Of a DNA stretch of 12,499 nucleotides, positions 1 to 7,002 are shown piece after piece. Source of the DNA: Lawsonibacter sp. (GTDB lineage: Bacteria; Bacillota; Clostridia; Oscillospirales; Oscillospiraceae); the NCBI GenBank assembly GCA_022793355.1, contig JAAWCR010000216.1:1-12499 (forward strand). The letters run 5' to 3'. Below the pieces are notes generated by a model that saw only the letters and a program-made list of their open reading frames with translations, made no database searches and was not told the DNA's origin. The translations under genes and the position numbers were made by a program. Within the stretch, counting starts at the first letter, position 1, and every line of letters begins with the position of its first letter.

Positions 1-1
1 C

Positions 2-772
2 CATGAGGACCACATCGGCGGCCTGTCCGGCGCGCTGAACTACGCCTCAGTGGACACCGCCCTGTGCCCGGTGACGGAGTACAGCTCCAAGGTATTTCAA
101 AACATGGTGGACTACTTGGGGCAGCAGGGCAAATCCATCACTGTCCCCCAGCCGGGCGACAAATTCAACCTGGGTTCCGCTCAGGTTGAAATCTTAGGGC
201 CGGTGAAGGAGTATGACAACACCAATGACACCTCCATCGTCCTGCGCATCGACTATGGGGAAACCTCCTTCCTATTTACCGGGGACATGGAAACCGGGGC
301 CGAGCGGGACCTAATTGAAGCCGGAGCCAAGCTGGACGCCACCGTGCTGAAGGCAGGCCATCACGGCAGCGACACCTCCAGCAGCTATGTCTTTCTCCGG
401 GAGGTTATGCCCCAATATACTGTCGTCTCGGTGGGGAAAGGTAACAGCTACGGCCATCCCTCGGACGAGGTGCTCAGCCGCTTCCGGGACCTGGGAACGG
501 AGGTCTACCGCACCGACATGCAGGGCCACATCATCGCGGAAAGTGACGGGAAAACCGTCACCTTCCGCACTGAGAAGGTGGCGGATACCGCCACCAATCC
601 CGCCGGAAATTCCTCCTCGCAGACGTACGTGGGCAACTCTGGGAGCAAAAAATTCCATTTACCCGACTGCGCCTCCGCCCAAACCATTCAGGAGGACAAA
701 AAGGTGGTCTTTCTCTCCCGGCTCCAGGCCGTTTTGGCGGGCTATGAGCCCTGTGGGCGGTGCAAGCCTTAA
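2..772 (+). CDS. ComEC/Rec2-type metallo-beta-lactamase-fold hydrolase, 3' part (5' end outside window)
   Basis: The open frame enters from the left edge; 256 residues are visible. The first residues, HEDHIGGL, are the end of the metal-binding HxHxDH motif, whose first histidine lies outside. The rest follows the soluble beta-lactamase-like domain found at the C-terminus of ComEC and in stand-alone relatives: NDTSIVLRI, LFTGDME (metal-bridging Asp), then KAGHHGSDTSSS and SVGKGNSYGHPS. After a Ser/Asn-rich linker (about residue 195) comes a short Ada-like zinc-binding tail: YVGN, SKKFH, PDC, then GYEPCGRCKP, with cysteines placed as zinc ligands. Stand-alone proteins of this build are usually exported or lipid-anchored and are probably nucleases or phosphodiesterases; the true substrate is unknown. 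Whether a transmembrane ComEC part lies upstream cannot be seen. The stop is TAA at 770-772. No convincing terminator follows. Confidence 0.85.
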   Translation, partial: HEDHIGGLSGALNYASVDTALCPVTEYSSKVFQNMVDYLGQQGKSITVPQPGDKFNLGSAQVEILGPVKEYDNTNDTSIVLRIDYGETSFLFTGDMETGAERDLIEAGAKLDATVLKAGHHGSDTSSSYVFLREVMPQYTVVSVGKGNSYGHPSDEVLSRFRDLGTEVYRTDMQGHIIAESDGKTVTFRTEKVADTATNPAGNSSSQTYVGNSGSKKFHLPDCASAQTIQEDKKVVFLSRLQAVLAGYEPCGRCKP

Positions 773-867
773 TCCATCAATTCGTTGAAAATCCTTTCCA
801 AAAAACCGTTCCCTTTGTCCGATTACGGAAATTTTTCCAATTTGCCTCTGGAAGTGCCGGCTTTCCC

Positions 868-896
868 TTGCATCGAAAACGGTCCTGTGCTATACT
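868..896 (+). promoter_or_regulatory. Sigma-A-type promoter for the ParB-like/phosphoesterase pair
   Basis: TTGCAT (868-873) and TATACT (891-896) are separated by 17 bp, a good vegetative promoter. It would start transcription near 903, giving a leader of about 90 nt before the ATG at 993. A 6-bp inverted repeat (cggaag 922-927, cttccg 941-946) lies in the leader; its role is unknown. Confidence 0.6.
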
Positions 897-992
897 GCGA
901 AGCTAACGTGCCGTTTTCGCGCGGAAGTGGATGATGATAGCTTCCGGCAGGCCCGTTCATACTATCTGTATCGAATTGGAGGGATCACCCTT

Positions 993-1829
993 ATGTATTT
1001 AGAGGAGTACCGAAAGGCCCGGCAGCTGGGTCAGAAGGAGAGCAAGCTTTGTCAATCCCGGGGCGGCTCCCCCTATCTTCCGGTGCTGGACGACATTCTG
1101 GCCGAAGAGGAGACCTGCGGCGAGGTGGAACTGGGGCTGGCGGATATCCCTGTGGAGCTCATTGTGGGCACCCGCACCGCCGGGCGCAGCCAGGCCTTCT
1201 CCCGCAGCTTTTTGCCCCTGATGGCGGAGGACTCGGAGTTCGCCCATAAGTGGATGAACCTGTGCAAGGCCCACATGAACGAAGGAATTACCGACCCCAT
1301 CAAGGTCTATGAGTATATGCACACCTTCTACGTGGCGGAGGGGAACAAGCGGGTGAGTGTCCTGCGCTATTTCGGCGCGGTGAACATCCCCGCCGACGTC
1401 ATCCGCATCCTGCCCGTCAAAAACGACTCCAAAGCCAGCAGGATTTACTATGAGTATGTGGACTTCTACAAGCTGTCCGGGGTCAACTATCTGTGGTTCA
1501 GCGGCGTGGGCCGCTTCGCCCGCCTTCAGGAGGCAGTGGGCAAGGGCCCGGACGAGAAGTGGACCGACGACGAGCGCCGGAAATTTTACAGCGTGTACAG
1601 CCGCTTTGCCTCCCTCTATGGGGATAAGAGCGCTAAGGACCTAGCCGGACGGATGACCACCGGCGACGCGCTGCTGCTCTACCTGGACATCTTCGGGTAC
1701 GACCAGGTAAAGGAATACACCCAAACCGCCCTGAAGGAGGGCTTCCTTCAGCTTCATCAGGCCTTCGCCTTGAAGAACAAAAATCCCTTGCAGGACCTGA
1801 ATCCGCTGAAAGGACTGCTGAGCCGATGA
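993..1829 (+). CDS. ParB/sulfiredoxin-like domain protein of unknown function
   Basis: 278 residues. I place the start at ATG 993 because GGAGGG (978-983) lies 9 nt upstream; the frame stays open to 927 but has no comparable ribosome site there. The stretch from about residue 48 to 141 resembles the ParB/Srx-type fold: LADIPVELIVGTRTAGRS at the front, and AEGNKRVSVLRYFGA (about 115-129), which looks like the ParB box with its Gly-Asn-x-Arg core. The C-terminal half (143-278) is aromatic and helical with no motif I recognise. Similar domains occur in Firmicutes proteins of unassigned role, sometimes beside BMP-family lipoproteins. Nothing here points to chromosome partitioning: there is no ParA partner and no DNA-binding helix-turn-helix I can see. 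It overlaps the next gene by 4 nt (ATGA), so the two products are probably made in coordinated amounts. Confidence 0.6.
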   Translation: MYLEEYRKARQLGQKESKLCQSRGGSPYLPVLDDILAEEETCGEVELGLADIPVELIVGTRTAGRSQAFSRSFLPLMAEDSEFAHKWMNLCKAHMNEGITDPIKVYEYMHTFYVAEGNKRVSVLRYFGAVNIPADVIRILPVKNDSKASRIYYEYVDFYKLSGVNYLWFSGVGRFARLQEAVGKGPDEKWTDDERRKFYSVYSRFASLYGDKSAKDLAGRMTTGDALLLYLDIFGYDQVKEYTQTALKEGFLQLHQAFALKNKNPLQDLNPLKGLLSR

Positions 1830-2419
1830 AGATTTTGGCGTTGTCTGACCAGGAATCCACCCTGCTTTGGGACCATTTCAACCCCCGCCGCCTGGAGGGA
1901 ATCGACCTGATTCTCTCCTGCGGCGACCTGGATCCCAGGTATCTATCCTTTATCGCCACCTTTGCCCATGCCCCGGTGCTCTATGTCCACGGCAACCACG
2001 ACGACCGGTATGCCAAGGTGCCGCCGGAGGGGTGTATCTGCATTGAGGATAAGATCTACACCTGGCAGGGGGTGCGCATCCTGGGGCTGGGGGGCTCCGT
2101 GCGCTATAAGCGGGATGGGGAACACCAGTACACCCAGAGGCAGATGGACTGGAGGGTGCTGCGCCGCCGGCTGGATTTGTACCGCCAGGGCGGCGTGGAT
2201 ATCCTGCTCACCCATGCCCCGGCCATGGACCTGAACGACGGCGACGACCTGGCCCATATGGGCTTCGACGCCTTCAACACCGTGATGGACCGCTACCGCC
2301 CCCGCTATTTCATCCATGGGCACGTCCATATGAACTACGGTCAGGACTACCCCAGGCTGGACGCCTATAAGGACACCAAGGTCATCAACGCCTATGAAAG
2401 CTATACCTTTGAGTATTGA
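1826..2419 (+). CDS. Calcineurin-like metallophosphoesterase
   Basis: 197 residues, about the size of the YfcE/MJ0936-like small phosphoesterases. Motifs in order: SDQES (D8), CGDLD (32-36), GNHDD (56-60), THAP (129-132) and HGHVH (164-168). These are the usual ligands for a two-metal (Mn/Fe/Ni) site that hydrolyses phosphodiesters or phosphomonoesters. The first motif is normally D-x-H; here it reads D-Q-E, so one metal ligand is changed. The protein has no signal peptide or membrane segment and should be cytoplasmic. Its ATG sits inside the stop of the upstream ParB-like gene (ATGA), implying translational coupling. The substrate is unknown; a second-messenger or nucleotide diester is possible but unsupported. 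Confidence 0.8.
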   Translation: MKILALSDQESTLLWDHFNPRRLEGIDLILSCGDLDPRYLSFIATFAHAPVLYVHGNHDDRYAKVPPEGCICIEDKIYTWQGVRILGLGGSVRYKRDGEHQYTQRQMDWRVLRRRLDLYRQGGVDILLTHAPAMDLNDGDDLAHMGFDAFNTVMDRYRPRYFIHGHVHMNYGQDYPRLDAYKDTKVINAYESYTFEY

Positions 2420-2423
2420 ACCG

Positions 2424-2447
2424 ACGCCCTCCGGAAACGGGGGGCGT
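2424..2447 (+). terminator. Hairpin after the phosphoesterase gene (weak terminator)
   Basis: Ten-base-pair stem: acgccctccg (2424-2433) with cggggggcgt (2438-2447), one G-T pair, closed by a GAAA tetraloop. It begins 5 nt after the stop codon. What follows (tccgccttcccc) is pyrimidine-rich but not a clean T run, so termination may be partial. Confidence 0.5.
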
Positions 2448-2529
2448 TCCGCCTTCCCCGTCTCGCCCGGCATTACGCCCGGTGTGTTTAAATCCTGTAC
2501 AGATGTCCCCTTCCGAAGGCCGGAAGTCC

Positions 2530-2557
2530 TTGACATTACCGCCGTACTTGCTATAAT
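2530..2557 (+). promoter_or_regulatory. Promoter of the ATP synthase operon
   Basis: TTGACA (2530-2535) and TATAAT (2552-2557) are both perfect sigma-A consensus boxes, 16 bp apart. Start of transcription is expected near 2564, giving a leader of about 60 nt. The leader contains a small hairpin (ccccg 2575-2579, cgggg 2583-2587). No other promoter of similar quality was noticed before the end of atpC, so this probably drives the whole operon strongly and constitutively. Confidence 0.85.
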
Positions 2558-2623
2558 ATTGAAGGACTTTGAAACCCCGGCGCGGGGCGTCTAAACGACA
2601 TATGAATATAGAGAAGGGATGTT

Positions 2624-3469
2624 ATGAAGCAACACAAAAAGGGGCTGACAATCCTGATCCTTGTGACGGCATTCCTGCTGGCCGCCGCACTGCTGGCCGG
2701 TTCACCGGGCCGGACGGAAAGCGTGCAGGCAGCTATGCGCGATTCGGTCCTTCACGATGTCAATCAGATCAGCCTCTTCGGCTGGAAAGCGGTTAACCCG
2801 GGACTGATTTCCGCCTTCATCACCACGGCGGTCCTGCTGCTGGCAGCCGTCTGTCTCCGCATTTTTGTGATTCCACGGTTCCAATATGTACCGGGAAAGC
2901 TCCAGCTTCTCCTGGAGGAGGTGGTGGGCCTCTTTGACCGTATGTCTCAAGCGAGCAGTCCCCACCGGTTCGGCTTCCTGGGGGCCTATATTTTTGCCGC
3001 CGGCTCCTTCATCTTTACCGGAACCCTCTTTGAACTGCTGGGCCTCCAGGCGATTACGGTCCACGGGCACCCCGTCACCCTGCCCGCACCCCTATCCGAT
3101 ATCAACTCCGCCATTGCTCTGGGCACCCTGTCCTATCTGGTCATTCTCTCCGGCGGCATCGCTTCCAACGGGCTCCAGGGCGTACGCATGACTTTAAAGG
3201 AGTTCTCTCTGCCTATCTCCATGAGCTTCCGTCTCTTCGGCGCACTGCTCAGCGGGTTGCTGGTGACCGAGCTGGTGTATTACTACATCAGTTTGAGCTT
3301 TGTCCTGCCTGTGGTGGTAGGGGTCTTGTTTACCCTGCTCCATGCGCTGATTCAGACCTATGTACTGACCATGCTTACGGCGCTGTACTACGGCGAGGTA
3401 TCTGAAAAGCCAAAAGAGCGTAAAAAGAAACCAAAGAAAAAATGGTTCGCACGACACAGACATAAATAG
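2624..3469 (+). CDS. atpB: F-type ATP synthase subunit a
   Basis: 281 residues. This is the membrane stator subunit that, with the c ring, forms the two half-channels for the coupling ion. The essential arginine is Arg203 in MSFRLFGALLSG, matching E. coli aArg210 in the SLRLFGN motif. PLSDINSAIAL (about 156-166) and the last helix pair (VLPVVVGVLFTLLHALIQTYVLTM) also follow the family. The first 26 residues are basic then strongly hydrophobic, like a signal peptide or an extra helix. Residues 262-281 form a polybasic tail with 12 Lys/Arg in 20 positions, absent from E. coli subunit a. Ribosome site agaaggg is about 5 nt before the ATG. First gene of the operon; no atpI precedes it. Confidence 0.95.
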   Translation: MKQHKKGLTILILVTAFLLAAALLAGSPGRTESVQAAMRDSVLHDVNQISLFGWKAVNPGLISAFITTAVLLLAAVCLRIFVIPRFQYVPGKLQLLLEEVVGLFDRMSQASSPHRFGFLGAYIFAAGSFIFTGTLFELLGLQAITVHGHPVTLPAPLSDINSAIALGTLSYLVILSGGIASNGLQGVRMTLKEFSLPISMSFRLFGALLSGLLVTELVYYYISLSFVLPVVVGVLFTLLHALIQTYVLTMLTALYYGEVSEKPKERKKKPKKKWFARHRHK

Positions 3470-3478
3470 GGGGTTTTT

Positions 3479-3853
3479 ATGATGAAACAGTTTTTGAAAA
3501 GAAGTTTAATCCTGGGCGGGGTCTTAATCCTGACCTTGGCCCTGGCCCTTCCCGCCCTGGCCGCCGGATCTCCGGCAGAGGGCGAGCCCGCAGGCAGCGA
3601 AACTACCGCGGAGGTCCAGGTGGACAACACCATCGGCTTTAAATCCATTGCCGCCGGTCTGGCCATTGGCATCGCCGCCGGCGGCGGCGGAATCGGCATG
3701 GGCCTAGCCGCCGCCAAGGCGGCGGAGGGTATTTCCCGCCAGCCGGAGGCAGAGGACAAGATTCGTACCATGATGATGCTGGGCCTTGTCTTTATTGAAA
3801 CCGCGATCATTTACGCCCTGCTGGTCGTTATCCTCATTATCTTTGTGTTGTAA
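3479..3853 (+). CDS. atpE: F-type ATP synthase subunit c, with signal-peptide-like N-terminus
   Basis: 124 residues, against about 75-90 for ordinary c subunits. The extra part is N-terminal: a basic start (MMKQFLKR), a hydrophobic core and an ALPALAA cleavage-like site near residue 29, then an acidic linker (30-50). The core hairpin follows: helix 1 with GGGGIGMGLAAAKAAEG (GxGxG packing), the cytoplasmic loop ISRQPE (R87-Q88-P89), and helix 2 with the ion-carrying Glu107 in VFIETAIIY. Compared with sodium rings such as Ilyobacter (Q32, E65, S66, Y70), Glu107 and Tyr112 match and Thr108 replaces Ser, but the Gln of helix 1 is Met74. The coupling ion is therefore uncertain. Two ATGs in tandem (3479, 3482); AGGGGG (3468-3473) fits the second slightly better (8 nt). 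Confidence 0.93.
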   Translation: MMKQFLKRSLILGGVLILTLALALPALAAGSPAEGEPAGSETTAEVQVDNTIGFKSIAAGLAIGIAAGGGGIGMGLAAAKAAEGISRQPEAEDKIRTMMMLGLVFIETAIIYALLVVILIIFVL

Positions 3854-3867
3854 GGCAGGTGAAAAGC

Positions 3868-4359
3868 ATGCCCTTGAATATTGACTGGCAGCAGATTCTG
3901 CTGCATTGGATGAATCTGGCCATCCTTACCGGAGGGCTGTATTTCATCCTCTACAAACCTGTGAAGCAATTTATGAGCAAACGGGAGGAGTACTACCGGG
4001 AGCTGGACCGGCGGGCGGAGGAAAAGCTGAGCCAGGCCAATCAGGCCCACGAGACGTATCAGGCCAAGCTGGAGCAAGCCGATGAGGAGATTCGTCAGGC
4101 CCGGGCCCAGGCTCAGCTGGCGGCGCAGCAGTCCGTCAAGGAGCAGCTGGCCCAGGCCAAGGATCAGGCACAGCATATTGTCGCCCTCGCCCGCGTGGAG
4201 GCGGAGCACAGCCGGGATCAGATCATGAAGCAGTCAAAGCGTGAACTGAAGGAACTGGCCGCCAAGGCGGCGAAAAAGCTGGCTACCCACCCGGACACAG
4301 ACCCCTTTGATCAGTTTTTGAATCTGGCGGAGGGAGGAAAGCCCAATGAGAAGCGCTAG
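3868..4359 (+). CDS. atpF: F-type ATP synthase subunit b
   Basis: 163 residues. One transmembrane helix at about 8-28 (ILLHWMNLAILTGGLYFILY) ends in KPV, the typical b-subunit boundary. A long charged Ala/Gln/Glu/Lys-rich helix (35-140) follows, which dimerises as the peripheral stalk; the end is AAKKLATHPDTDPFDQFL. I choose ATG 3868 because AGGTGA (3857-3862) is well placed before it; a GTG at 3859 in the same frame would add three residues. Length is normal and there is no fused delta domain, unlike the mycobacterial b-delta protein. The final 14 nt overlap atpA. Its C-terminus normally contacts the delta C-terminal domain, which here is at the front of AtpA. Confidence 0.94.
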   Translation: MPLNIDWQQILLHWMNLAILTGGLYFILYKPVKQFMSKREEYYRELDRRAEEKLSQANQAHETYQAKLEQADEEIRQARAQAQLAAQQSVKEQLAQAKDQAQHIVALARVEAEHSRDQIMKQSKRELKELAAKAAKKLATHPDTDPFDQFLNLAEGGKPNEKR

Positions 4360-6100
4360 GAGCCACCTGGACGCCGAGTTGCGCAGCGCCAAAAAGCCTA
4401 CGGCGGACCAGATCCGGCGGCTCAACCTGTTCCTCACCCGTAAGTATGGCCGCGAAGTCCCCATGACCTGGGAGAAGGACGAGAGCATCAAAACCGGGTT
4501 CCGCCTTCAGGTGGGCTCCGACGTCTACGACTGGACCCTAAACGGCAAGGCCCGGCAGCTCCGGGACTATCTGCGCCATCTGCAAACTGGCCAGAACGAT
4601 ATCCTTCCCCTGATGAGCCAGGCGGTGGAGGAGTGGGCCCCCACCATCTCCCCCGAGGAGATTGGCGAGGTGCTGACGGTGGACGGCGAGGTCGCCACCG
4701 TGATTGGGCTGCCCCATGTGCAGTACGGTGAAATCCTGCTGTTCTCCTCTGGCATCCGGGGGATGGTGCAGGACCTGAACCTGGAAACCATCAGCTGCGT
4801 CCTCTTTGGCGACAGCGAGGAAATTTCCGCCGGCAGCATGGTCCGCCGCACTCTGAAAACCGCCGGCATGCCCGTAGGTGAGGACTTCCTAGGCCGTGTG
4901 GTGGACGCTCTGGGCGTCCCCATCGACGGCAAAGGCAATATTCAGGCGGAGGACTACCGCCCTATTGAGTATCCGGCCCCTGGCATTCTGGACCGTCAGC
5001 CGGTAAACACCCCCATGGAGACAGGGCTGCTGGCTATCGACTCCATGTTCCCCATTGGCCGGGGCCAACGTGAGCTGATCATCGGAGACCGGCAGACCGG
5101 CAAAACCGCCATTGCCCTGGATACCATCCTCAACCAGAAGGGGAAGGACGTGGTGTGCATCTACGTAGCCATCGGGCAAAAAACCAGCTCCGTGGCCCAG
5201 CTGGTGGAAAACCTCTCCCGCCGGGGCGCCATGGAATACACCACGGTTATCAATGCCCCCGCCGGGGCCTCCGCCGCGCTGCAGTATGTCGCCCCCTACG
5301 CCGGGTGCGCCCTGGGCGAGTACTTTATGAACCGGGGCCGGGATGTGCTCATTGTCTACGACGACTTAAGCAAGCATGCTGTGGCTTACCGCGCCCTGTC
5401 TCTGCTGCTGGAACGGTCCCCCGGGCGCGAGGCCTACCCGGGCGACGTGTTCTACCTCCACTCCCGACTGCTGGAGCGGTCCGCCCACCTCAGCGACGAG
5501 CTGGGTGGCGGCAGCATGACCGCCCTGCCCATTGTGGAGACCCAGGCAGGGGACGTGTCCGCCTATATCCCTACCAACATCATCTCCATTACCGACGGCC
5601 AGATTTTCCTGGAGAGCAATCTGTTCTTCTCCGGACAGCGGCCCGCCGTCAATGTGGGCCTGTCCGTCTCCCGTGTGGGCGGCGACGCGCAGACCAAAGC
5701 CATGAAGTCCGCCGCCGGGGCTATCCGCCTGGACCTGGCCCAGTACCGCGAGATGGAGGTGTTCACCCAGTTCTCCAGCGACCTGGATGAGACCACCAAG
5801 CGCCAGCTGACCTATGGGCAGGGGCTGATGCGCCTGCTGCGCCAGCCCCAGTACGCCCCCTTCGCTCAGCACCAACAGGTGATTATCCTGGTGGCCGCCA
5901 TGAACCACGTGATGCAGGATATCTCCCTGAACGAAATGGACGCCTTCCGCACCGGCCTGCTGGACTATCTGGAGTCTACGGCCGGGGATCTGTGCCAGCG
6001 GATTGACCGGACCGGCCTGCTCTCCCAGGAGGACCGGGAGGAGATTGTGGCGCTGTCCCGGAAATTTTTAGCGAAATTCAGTGGAAAGCGCGGTGACTGA
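4346..6100 (+). CDS. atpA: Fused delta C-terminal domain and alpha subunit of F-type ATP synthase
   Basis: 584 residues, about 75-80 more than usual for alpha. Residues about 8-78 align without gaps to the C-terminal domain of delta (E. coli AtpH): the pattern D-x-S-x-x-x-G ... V-G-x-x-V-x-D ... G-x-x-x-x-L is kept (KDESIKTGF, QVGSDVYDWTLNGKARQLRDYL). Alpha begins near residue 82 with its own N-terminal helix (QNDILPLMSQAVEEW), then the beta-barrel (EVLTVDGEVATVIGL). Walker A is GDRQTGKT (247-254), Walker B region VYDDLSK (337-343), and the arginine finger is Arg443 in SVSRVGGDAQT. Alpha holds non-catalytic nucleotide sites and completes the catalytic sites on beta. The start is firm: AGGGAGGA lies 7 nt before ATG 4346, overlapping the end of atpF by 14 nt. 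No separate delta gene exists in the operon, and the N-terminal domain of delta is not encoded here. Alpha function is certain; the delta assignment rests on motif alignment by eye. Confidence 0.95.
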   Translation: MRSARSHLDAELRSAKKPTADQIRRLNLFLTRKYGREVPMTWEKDESIKTGFRLQVGSDVYDWTLNGKARQLRDYLRHLQTGQNDILPLMSQAVEEWAPTISPEEIGEVLTVDGEVATVIGLPHVQYGEILLFSSGIRGMVQDLNLETISCVLFGDSEEISAGSMVRRTLKTAGMPVGEDFLGRVVDALGVPIDGKGNIQAEDYRPIEYPAPGILDRQPVNTPMETGLLAIDSMFPIGRGQRELIIGDRQTGKTAIALDTILNQKGKDVVCIYVAIGQKTSSVAQLVENLSRRGAMEYTTVINAPAGASAALQYVAPYAGCALGEYFMNRGRDVLIVYDDLSKHAVAYRALSLLLERSPGREAYPGDVFYLHSRLLERSAHLSDELGGGSMTALPIVETQAGDVSAYIPTNIISITDGQIFLESNLFFSGQRPAVNVGLSVSRVGGDAQTKAMKSAAGAIRLDLAQYREMEVFTQFSSDLDETTKRQLTYGQGLMRLLRQPQYAPFAQHQQVIILVAAMNHVMQDISLNEMDAFRTGLLDYLESTAGDLCQRIDRTGLLSQEDREEIVALSRKFLAKFSGKRGD

Positions 6101-6101
6101 G

Positions 6102-6992
6102 ATGGCCGGGACAAAGGAGATCAAAACCCACATCGAAAGCGTCCGGGAGACCCGGAAAATCACCAACGCCATGTACCTCATCGCTTCCACCAAGCTGCGG
6201 CGAGCCAGAGCCGACCTGGACAACACCCGCCCCTTCTTTGAGGCGGTCCGTGGGGAGATCAAGCGTATTTTCCGCACTGCCAACGACGTGACCAGCCAGT
6301 ATTTCTACCCTGTGGACGACGATACCCCCATGGTGGGGACCTATGGCTGCCTGGTCATCACCGCCGACAAGGGGCTGGCGGGGGCTTACAACCAAAACGC
6401 AATCCGGGAGGCGCTCAAACTGCTGGAGTGGCATCCTGATACCAAGCTCTTTGTGGTGGGGGAGTATGGCCGGCGGTTTTTTGATCAGCACAATATTCCC
6501 ATTGAGCGCAGCTTCCTGTACACCGCCCAGAATCCCACTATGGCCCGGGCCCGGGAAATCAGCGCCCTGCTGCTGGACAGCTTCGACGCCAGGGAGCTGC
6601 GGGAGATTTTCGTGGTCTACACCGACATGGAGAGCGCCATGTCCTTCCAGGCCCATTCCACCCGCCTGCTCCCCTTCCACCGGACCTATTTTGCCACCCC
6701 CGCCGGGGAACGGGCCGTGACAACTCCCTTTGAATTTCTCCCCAATGTTACCTCCGTGCTGGACAACATGATTCAAAGCTATGTGTCCGGCTTTATTTAC
6801 AGCGCCCTGATCGACAGCTTCTGCTGTGAGCAGAATGCCCGTATGACCGCCATGGACAGCGCCAACCAGAACGCGGAAAATCTGCTTGGAGAGCTGTCCC
6901 TCCAGTTCAACCGGGTACGGCAGTCGGCCATTACCCAGGAGATCACCGAGGTCTCCGCCGGGGCCAGGGCTCAACGCCAAAAGAAGGAGTGA
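6102..6992 (+). CDS. atpG: F-type ATP synthase subunit gamma
   Basis: 296 residues. This is the central rotating shaft joining the c ring to the alpha3-beta3 head. The N-terminal helix TKEIKTHIESVRETRKITNA with the following STKLRRA, and the C-terminal helix (MDSANQNAENLLGEL, then RQSAITQEITEVSAGA), are the two coiled-coil strands of the family; CLVITADKGLAGAYN marks the Rossmann-like middle. I place the start at ATG 6102 (MAGTKEIK), which matches the family N-terminus. An in-frame GTG at 6081 would add seven residues and overlap atpA by 20 nt. The gene starts directly after the atpA stop. Confidence 0.94.
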   Translation: MAGTKEIKTHIESVRETRKITNAMYLIASTKLRRARADLDNTRPFFEAVRGEIKRIFRTANDVTSQYFYPVDDDTPMVGTYGCLVITADKGLAGAYNQNAIREALKLLEWHPDTKLFVVGEYGRRFFDQHNIPIERSFLYTAQNPTMARAREISALLLDSFDARELREIFVVYTDMESAMSFQAHSTRLLPFHRTYFATPAGERAVTTPFEFLPNVTSVLDNMIQSYVSGFIYSALIDSFCCEQNARMTAMDSANQNAENLLGELSLQFNRVRQSAITQEITEVSAGARAQRQKKE

Positions 6993-7002
6993 AGATGGTT
7001 TG
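6984..7002 (+). promoter_or_regulatory. Ribosome site and ambiguous start region of atpD
   Basis: AAGGAG (6984-6989) overlaps the atpG stop. Two starts compete: ATG at 6995 (spacing 5 nt), which is in the wrong frame and stops after about 31 codons, and TTG at 7000 (spacing 10 nt), in frame with beta. The TTG is the only near start giving a family-like N-terminus (M-ERGIIARISGPVVDV). Confidence 0.55.

Noticed and set aside
818..836. Possible terminator after the metallo-beta-lactamase gene (tccg-atta-cgga then T run)
   Set aside because: Only a 4-bp stem followed by a T5 run; too weak to call.
5155..5790. Plus-strand frame inside atpA
   Set aside because: Arg/Gly/Pro-rich shadow of the alpha coding sequence in another frame.
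6886..6999. Upstream extension of the beta subunit frame into atpG
   Set aside because: The added residues do not resemble any beta N-terminus and overlap the conserved gamma C-terminal helix.
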